Of a DNA stretch of 64,000 nucleotides, positions 58,496 to 64,000 are shown one piece after another. Made by a program: the position numbers and the translations under genes. Source of the DNA: Nitrospinaceae bacterium (GTDB taxonomy: Bacteria; Nitrospinota; Nitrospinia; Nitrospinales; Nitrospinaceae); assembly GCA_024644405.1 (NCBI GenBank), contig JAHELC010000008.1:1-64000 (forward strand), in the 5' to 3' direction. Position 1 is the stretch's first letter, and the number at the start of each line of letters is the position of its first letter. The notes under the pieces were generated by a model. It was not told where the DNA came from. It worked only from the letters and a program-made list of their open reading frames with translations, and did not search any database.

Positions 58496-59826
58496 TATTT
58501 TTCCTTCCCGTATCCTGGTTTGTTCAATAGTTGAAACATGTTTCTTTTATAAAATTCCACTCCCGGCTGGTCAAACGGGTTGACACCCATCAAATATCCC
58601 GACATGGCAATGGCCCGTTGAAAAAAATAGAACAGATAGCCCAGGGTATGAGCGCTGCGGTCTTTCACCGTGAGAGTCATGTTCGGCACGCCGCCTTCGA
58701 GATGAGCTTGAGCGGTGCCTTGCCAGGCTTTCTCATTCACTTCGTCGAGGCTCCGGCCTGCGAGATAATTCAGGCCGTCGCGATCTTCCGGAGATTTAGG
58801 TATCTCTATCGGATGATTCGAAGAAGCCATCCTGAGAAAGGTCTCAAAGATGATCCGATTACCCTCCTGAACCCATTGCCCGAGAGAATGCAGATCAGCC
58901 GTAAATTCAGCGGTAGCCGGGAAAATGCCCTTTCCGTCCTTGCCTTCGCTCTCCCCGGCCAGCTGCCGCCACCACTCTACCACAGTTTGCAGGGCCGGGT
59001 GAAACGCCGCCATGAGTTCAAGGGTTTTCCCCTTTCGGAGCAATAGATTGCGAACTGCAGCGTAGCGATAAGCCGGGTTTTGATCCAGGGCGGCATGCCG
59101 GGAAGTGTGCTGTTCGCAAGCAACGGCCCCAGCCACCATTTCCCGGATATCCAGACCTCCGGCTGCGACGGGCAATAATCCGACGGGAGTCAGAACTGAA
59201 TAGCGTCCGCCGACATTGGCCGGAATCTCGAAACGCCGGTACCCTTCTTCCTCCGCCAACTGCCTGAGGGCTCCCTTATCGGGATCGGTGGTCACAAAAA
59301 TGCGTTTGCGCATTTCCTCGGGACTGTATTTCTTTTCCATGATTTGCTTGAGCAGACGAAACGCAATGGCCGGTTCGGTGGTGGTTCCGGATTTGGAAAT
59401 GACATTCAGACAGACTTGTTTATCTCCCAAAATGTCCAATAGATCGTGCAAATAGTCGGAACTGATGTTTTGGCCGGCAAACAGGATTTCCGGCCCTCCC
59501 CTTGCTGTTGGCGGGAGTTGATTCAAAAAAGTGTGGCTCCCGAAATCAATCGCGGCTTGGGCGCCCAGATAGGAACCGCCGATGCCGATGGACACAAACG
59601 TCTCACAATTCTCCCGGATCCATTTCGCGGACTTCTCAATATCCTTTAAATGACTTTGCGAAGTCTGTGAGGGGAGGTGCAGCCAACCCAGAAATTCCGC
59701 ACCCTTCCCCTGCCCGGATTCCAGATCCTGATGGAGTCGGTTGATTTCTGACTGGAGTCCTTCAAGGTCCTGCTCCGTCACAAACGATTGAATATTGTCG
59801 GTGTTGAGTTCCAGGGTTTTGATCAT
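58495..59826 (-). CDS. pgi: Glucose-6-phosphate isomerase
   Basis: Interconverts glucose-6-phosphate and fructose-6-phosphate. 443 residues, the short bacterial form. Marks are FVSIGIGGSYLGAQAAIDFG, NVISKSGTTTEPAIAFRLLK, GGRYSVLTPVGLLPVAAGGL and LYFYFFQRAIAMSGYLMGVN-type GYLFYFFQRAIAMSGYLMGV. Catalytic Glu and His positions lie within these stretches. It is followed, overlapping by one base, by tal, then glk. The start ATG is 59826. Confidence 0.95.
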   Translation of the reverse strand: MIKTLELNTDNIQSFVTEQDLEGLQSEINRLHQDLESGQGKGAEFLGWLHLPSQTSQSHLKDIEKSAKWIRENCETFVSIGIGGSYLGAQAAIDFGSHTFLNQLPPTARGGPEILFAGQNISSDYLHDLLDILGDKQVCLNVISKSGTTTEPAIAFRLLKQIMEKKYSPEEMRKRIFVTTDPDKGALRQLAEEEGYRRFEIPANVGGRYSVLTPVGLLPVAAGGLDIREMVAGAVACEQHTSRHAALDQNPAYRYAAVRNLLLRKGKTLELMAAFHPALQTVVEWWRQLAGESEGKDGKGIFPATAEFTADLHSLGQWVQEGNRIIFETFLRMASSNHPIEIPKSPEDRDGLNYLAGRSLDEVNEKAWQGTAQAHLEGGVPNMTLTVKDRSAHTLGYLFYFFQRAIAMSGYLMGVNPFDQPGVEFYKRNMFQLLNKPGYGKEK

Positions 59827-59864
59827 GGTTTATTAAGAGGAAGGTCCTTGAACGAAAATGCAGA

Positions 59865-61406
59865 TTATTGTTTCTTAGGCTTGTCTTGGGGTTCATCCAG
59901 CGCAATGATGAAATAGGATCGGATCTTTTTTTGATTCATCAGGATGGCGGCGATTTTTTCCGCGGTGTCGCGTTCCCGGAATTTTCCCACCCGCACTTTA
60001 TACCAGAAACCTCCTTCGGATCGTGGGATTTTTACGACATACACGTCCTGCACTTTCTTTTTTTTGAGCCGTCGGACAGCGTCGTCGGCCTGGCTTTTTT
60101 CTTTCACCGCAGCCACCTGGAGGGTAAAAACTTTCACCGTTGGTACCGCTGTCGGCTCCGGGGGCACCGTCGGTACGGGTTGGGGGGCCGGCATCAGGGC
60201 TTTCCAATCCACCGCCACTGCAGCGTAAAACATTCCTCCAAATATGAGTCCCGCCAGGATCAGTTTGGCCGTCGTATTCATGCTTCCCATGATGTTCAGA
60301 GCATCGAACATCTTGAAAATCACTTTCTTGATCAGATTGAAAACGCCGCTCCCCAGTCCCGCCACTTTTTTACCGACCACCTGCCAAAATGTAGGACTTA
60401 ATCCGGTATAGACCTTCAATCGCTCCAAAGCCCGTTTGTCATCGGAATGGAACAGCTTGACCCCTTTCCACTTTTCGGAAACCTTGGCGTTCTTGGATAT
60501 ACGGAGCAAGCGCTCCTGGGTTTGGGCTTCCAAAGTATCGAACACCTGTTTGCATCGAGTGTGCAAATCGGGATCGAGCACTTTGAATCGCTCCTCGCAA
60601 TAGCTAGTGCTCACCAGGTAGGCTAACGTTCCCCGCTGGTCCTCGGGCAAAGAGGAAAGGGACTCCAGGTAAAAGTTTACAGCCAGATAATCGGTTCGCT
60701 TTTTATCCAGCAAATGGGGAAGCATGAAGCTGATGATTTTGTCTTCCTGTCCCGTTTTGAGCTGTAAGGCTTTCAGGAACACAGTCTCCGACTTGTTGGT
60801 GAACCATTCCTGCGCCAGAATAACGGTGATCATGTGGTTGAGCAGTTCCCGGTCGGCATAACCCTCCGTCTTCATAATCACCAGCATCAGGTCAATTTCC
60901 TGGTCGGTCAATTCTTCTTTTCGGGTCAGGGTGGAAACCAGGACATTACGGAAGCGGGTTTGCTGGGGATCCTGCAGGAAGGCTTTCAGAAAAACGTTCA
61001 GGGCTTCCGGATCCTCGGCGCCGGTACTCATCAGAAATTCAGCATAATCCTGGATCAACTGCTCACGCAGCTGGCGGCCTTTCCCCGGCAGAAAATAGGA
61101 GGACCCGGTAAAATCGACCAGGTTTTGGAACTGCTCTCTGATCTCAGGCCCCACCGTTTTAAGGTCGATATGTTTCAGGCCGCTGAGAGCGCTGAGAAAA
61201 CGATGCTCTCCGAACACGCTGTACACCACAAACCCGAAAAACAAACAGATGCCGACCACGGTCCACTTGATCCACAAGTCGTTGAAATGCACATTCGGCA
61301 GAGCCACTTCGTGTACGAAATACAACGACAGGTAGCCGAAGACCAGGACCAGGAACAAGGTCAGTCCGGTTCGGACGAGAAGGTATTTAAAGCTCTGGTA
61401 AAACAT
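59865..61406 (-). CDS. Membrane protein with C-terminal SPOR domain
   Basis: 513 residues. Two N-terminal hydrophobic segments (TGLTLFLVLVFGYLSLYFVH and WTVVGICLFFGFVVYSVFG) precede a helical region of about 300 residues. A third membrane segment (KLILAGLIFGGMFYAAVAVD) is followed by a Pro-rich linker. The SPOR domain at the end (FTLQVAAVKEKSQADDAVRR, VYVVKIPRSEGGFWYKVRVG) binds denuded peptidoglycan glycans at division sites in other bacteria. The start overlaps the upstream PBP gene by 20 bases, suggesting they work together in the cell wall. The middle region matches no family I know. Confidence 0.82.
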   Translation of the reverse strand: MFYQSFKYLLVRTGLTLFLVLVFGYLSLYFVHEVALPNVHFNDLWIKWTVVGICLFFGFVVYSVFGEHRFLSALSGLKHIDLKTVGPEIREQFQNLVDFTGSSYFLPGKGRQLREQLIQDYAEFLMSTGAEDPEALNVFLKAFLQDPQQTRFRNVLVSTLTRKEELTDQEIDLMLVIMKTEGYADRELLNHMITVILAQEWFTNKSETVFLKALQLKTGQEDKIISFMLPHLLDKKRTDYLAVNFYLESLSSLPEDQRGTLAYLVSTSYCEERFKVLDPDLHTRCKQVFDTLEAQTQERLLRISKNAKVSEKWKGVKLFHSDDKRALERLKVYTGLSPTFWQVVGKKVAGLGSGVFNLIKKVIFKMFDALNIMGSMNTTAKLILAGLIFGGMFYAAVAVDWKALMPAPQPVPTVPPEPTAVPTVKVFTLQVAAVKEKSQADDAVRRLKKKKVQDVYVVKIPRSEGGFWYKVRVGKFRERDTAEKIAAILMNQKKIRSYFIIALDEPQDKPKKQ

Positions 61407-63459
61407 GGTCCTCTAGAGTGCTGTCAGGTGGAGGGGTCGTTTCAGGTTCTGGCTCGTCTGAAGGGAAGAACCCCTGAAAGGAATCAGTAGACGGCGGCAA
61501 AGTCAATACGACATCATTTTTCACCGCTACCTTCATGGTTTTCTTGGTATTTGAGTTCGCGATATAACCGGTTTCGGAATCCACTTCAACAAACCGGATG
61601 CCTTCGGGGACGGGAAAATTGACCGGGCTTTTGCCTCTCAACCCTTTCTTCAAGAAATAGGCCCATATCGGTGCTGATGCGCCCCCGCCGGTCAGCCCTC
61701 TGCCATTGCGGTCGATCATGGGAATGTTGCTGTCATAACCGACCCAAACGGAAACCGAAAAATCTTTGGTGAAACCATCAAACCAGGCGTCCTTGAAATC
61801 GTTGGTGGTCCCGGTTTTACCGCCCGCCGGATGCCGGAAACCCATGCGCCGGACCACTCTGCCGGTACCTTCTTCCACCACGCCGCGCATCATGTCGAGG
61901 AGGGGGAAAATGGATTTCTGCGAAAACCGCTGAACGCCAAAATAGAAATGCGCATAAAGTGTGTTGCCGCGGAAATCCTCGATCCGGTCCACCACATAAG
62001 GTTCGTTCAGGATTCCCAGGTTGGCGATGACGCTGTAGGCGCCAGCCATTTCGAGCGGTGAGACCCCGGTGGCTCCCAGCGCCAATGACAGGTTTTCTCC
62101 CAATGGACTGGTGATCCCCATCTGCCGCGCGGTTTTGATCACACGTTGCGGGGTGAGATCGCGCACCAGTTTTGCCGACACCACGTTCAGTGATTTCATC
62201 AACGCCTGTTTCAGAATCAAATCTCCAAAATACTCATCATTGAAGTTTTTCGGCTCCCAGGTTTTATCCTGCGAAATTTCCAATATAATGGGCTCATCCT
62301 TCACCACGGTAGCGGGTGTGATTCCCAGATTTTCCATAGCTGCCAAATAAACGATCGGCTTAAAGGAAGACCCGGCCAAACGGTTGTTGGAAACCGCCCG
62401 ATTGAACTGGCTCTGAGCGTAATCCCGCCCGCCCAGCAGCACACGCACGGCGCCGGTTTTGTTTTCCAAGGCCACCACCGCGGCCTGTAAAACTTCTCCA
62501 TCCTCACGGGACTCCATTCGTTTGTCGAGACTTTTCATGTGGGTGGTCACGGCCTGTTGGGCATACTGCTGCAGAACGGCATCAATGGTCGTGAAAATTT
62601 TCAGGCCGCCGAAATGAACAAACTCTTTGCCGTATTCCTGTTCAAGCTTGGAGATCACATATTGGATGAAGTATTGATTGGGATTGGATTGAATCCTTTG
62701 CGGCGCCAGCTCCAGATCGGTTTCCAAAGCTTCTTCCATTTGAAGGGGACTGATAAAGTTGGAGCTGACCATGCGTTTCAAAACCGTCCGAGTCCGACTC
62801 ATGGCCCGTTCAAAATTATTGAACGGATTGGCATTATTGGGGGAATTGGGCAAACCCGCCAGCAGAGCCGCCTGCAGCAGGGTCAAATCTTTCGCCCGTT
62901 TTCCAAAATAAACCAGCGACGCATCCTCAACGCCGTACGCCCCGCTCCCAAAATAAACCTGATTGCAATACGCTTCCAGAATCTCATCTTTGGAAAAGGT
63001 GGCTTCAATTTGAAGAGCGATCATCAGCTCCTTGATTTTACGTACCCATTTCCTTTCAAAGGAGAAGAACAGATTTTTGGAAAGTTGCTGGGTGATTGTG
63101 CTCCCACCCTGCGAGACTCTCATGTCCCGAATATTCCTGAGCATGGCCCGCGTCAAGCCGATATGATCGACCCCGCTGTGGCTGTAAAACCGGGAATCTT
63201 CCGTAGCGATCATGGCCTCGGTAAACCGCGGGGAAATTTCTTCCAGGGACACCGGATGGCGTTGGCCCAGAACCTTGATAACTGAGCCCTCTGAGGAATA
63301 GATTTCGGTCGGCAAACTCAGGTTTATTTTTTCAAGACTGTCCGGCAATTGCGGAAGGTCGTCTTTCAAGTCAACATACAGACCGAGGCCCAGCAGTGAA
63401 AACGCCATCAATAAAGTGAATATTGAAAAAGCTATTTTTTCAAAAATGCGCCGTCTCAA
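61387..63459 (-). CDS. Class A penicillin-binding protein, second copy
   Basis: 690 residues. One N-terminal membrane helix, then GT51 with ATEDSRFYSHSGVDHIG, GGSTITQQLSKNLF and EAYCNQVYFGSGAYGVEDAS. The transpeptidase has LAGSSFKPIVY (SxxK), KSLNVVSAK (SxN) and GGKTGTTNDFKDAW (KTG). It is shorter than the PBP at 48979 and lacks its insertion. The start is a TTG at 63459 with GGAG upstream; it overlaps the stop of the previous gene by four bases. The next gene is the SPOR protein, overlapping by 20 bases. Confidence 0.93.
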   Translation of the reverse strand: MRRRIFEKIAFSIFTLLMAFSLLGLGLYVDLKDDLPQLPDSLEKINLSLPTEIYSSEGSVIKVLGQRHPVSLEEISPRFTEAMIATEDSRFYSHSGVDHIGLTRAMLRNIRDMRVSQGGSTITQQLSKNLFFSFERKWVRKIKELMIALQIEATFSKDEILEAYCNQVYFGSGAYGVEDASLVYFGKRAKDLTLLQAALLAGLPNSPNNANPFNNFERAMSRTRTVLKRMVSSNFISPLQMEEALETDLELAPQRIQSNPNQYFIQYVISKLEQEYGKEFVHFGGLKIFTTIDAVLQQYAQQAVTTHMKSLDKRMESREDGEVLQAAVVALENKTGAVRVLLGGRDYAQSQFNRAVSNNRLAGSSFKPIVYLAAMENLGITPATVVKDEPIILEISQDKTWEPKNFNDEYFGDLILKQALMKSLNVVSAKLVRDLTPQRVIKTARQMGITSPLGENLSLALGATGVSPLEMAGAYSVIANLGILNEPYVVDRIEDFRGNTLYAHFYFGVQRFSQKSIFPLLDMMRGVVEEGTGRVVRRMGFRHPAGGKTGTTNDFKDAWFDGFTKDFSVSVWVGYDSNIPMIDRNGRGLTGGGASAPIWAYFLKKGLRGKSPVNFPVPEGIRFVEVDSETGYIANSNTKKTMKVAVKNDVVLTLPPSTDSFQGFFPSDEPEPETTPPPDSTLEDHVLPEL

Positions 63460-64000
63460 TTCAGGTCTCCTTGATAATCGCCGAACGGAGAAACGCCTTC
63501 GGTGGGCTCGTCATAAACCGGAATTTCAACTTGGGAGAGCAGGTTGTCCGAAATACTCATCGGCACTGGAAGGATTAATACTTCCGTGTAAAAATCACTC
63601 TGGTATTCGACACCCATTCGCACAGGAGGCGGATATGAATCCGAATCTTTGACTTCCTTGATACCCACCCGGGTCACATAGTAATTTTTACTGAAGAACC
63701 AATAGGGATTGGGGAACAATTTTGCCTGAGCGTCCGGATCCAGAGTTCTCATCACTCTCATGAAATCGGTAATCGAAAGAATCGAGGATTGCCCAAACCC
63801 GGCTTCTTCCAACGTGCCTTTAAAAATGTCACGGTTCAGGGGGTTTTCCCCCATTCCTTCCGCCGACAAAAAGACTTCGCGAATGGGGAAATTCTGGTTG
63901 TTGATGAAGCTGATGGTGACCCACTCGCCCAACTGCGTCAACAGGACGCGTTGCCAGTCGCGGTTGGAATCGATTTCCAGCAATTCGTAGGGAGACACCA
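63456..64000 (-). CDS. Hypothetical protein, 5' end beyond the window
   Basis: At least 180 residues ending in QGDLN at 63456. It reads into the right edge; the GTG at 63998 may not be the true start. The visible part begins SPYELLEIDSNRDWQRVLLT and includes PNPYWFFSKNYYVTRVGIKE and RMGVEYQSDFYTEVLILPVP. No family is recognised, and no membrane segment is visible. It overlaps the PBP gene (TTGA), so it probably leads the cell-wall run. Confidence 0.6.
   Translation of the reverse strand, partial: VSPYELLEIDSNRDWQRVLLTQLGEWVTISFINNQNFPIREVFLSAEGMGENPLNRDIFKGTLEEAGFGQSSILSITDFMRVMRTLDPDAQAKLFPNPYWFFSKNYYVTRVGIKEVKDSDSYPPPVRMGVEYQSDFYTEVLILPVPMSISDNLLSQVEIPVYDEPTEGVSPFGDYQGDLN

Overview
The window reads as a chromosomal stretch of a diderm (Gram-negative), chemolithotroph-like bacterium. 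It has a phospholipid-export MlaA homologue, lipoproteins with lipoboxes, a Tat component, two class A penicillin-binding proteins, a siroheme sulfite/nitrite reductase, a complex I fragment and a chlorite-dismutase-fold protein. GC is moderate, TTG starts are frequent and TPR proteins are abundant. My best guess is the Nitrospinota (Nitrospina-like) lineage. That is inference from gene content and protein style, not a database match. I see no rRNA, tRNA, CRISPR array, transposase or phage gene.

Layout. 1-5.3 kb: the end of endonuclease III, then a divergent run of ilvH/N-ilvC-psd-pssA, accD and a J-domain/MORN protein, closed by a bidirectional terminator. 5.3-8.7 kb: a PCP_red/chlorite-dismutase-like haem protein (minus) and rocD with a flavodoxin-fold reductase and a GNAT acetyltransferase (plus). 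8.8-11.9 kb: three tandem His-rich lipoproteins, one with a very large repetitive cationic linker. 11.9-19.8 kb: a minus-strand block with a DUF255/thioredoxin protein, an MlaA homologue, a TPR membrane protein, an MFS-spermidine-synthase-TPR fusion and a formylglycine-generating-enzyme-like protein without the catalytic cysteines. 19.9-26.6 kb: inositol-phosphatase family protein, DUF2203, a structured leader with a small secreted protein, DUF1566, a half-size TauE/SafE, a dicarboxylate symporter, citrate synthase and a ClpS variant. 26.7-31.8 kb: two DUF3108 paralogues, an Nfu-type Fe-S scaffold with a small partner, YraN and two membrane proteins.

32-41 kb: a sulfite/nitrite reductase fused to a helical domain and a TusA domain, then yicC, gmk, hisC, mltG and a protein of about 20 TPRs. 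41-45.4 kb: nuoE-nuoG-nuoD alone behind a good sigma70-type promoter. 45.5-48.9 kb: a flippase-like membrane protein, a long TatA, a small TPR protein, an LRR protein and DUF5069. 49-64 kb: PBP1A converges on an LpoA-like protein. That protein ends a long minus-strand run: unknown edge gene, second class A PBP, SPOR protein, pgi, transaldolase, glk, argG, NtrC-type regulator, LpoA-like protein.

Most genes are ordinary housekeeping. The parts most worth a second look are the lipoprotein locus (8.8-11.9 kb), the LpoA-like/PBP1A pair (49-53.6 kb), the reductase-TusA fusion (32.1-34.5 kb), the nuoE-G-D fragment lacking nuoF, the PCP_red-chlorite-dismutase fusion, and the leader RNA candidate near 21.3-21.5 kb.
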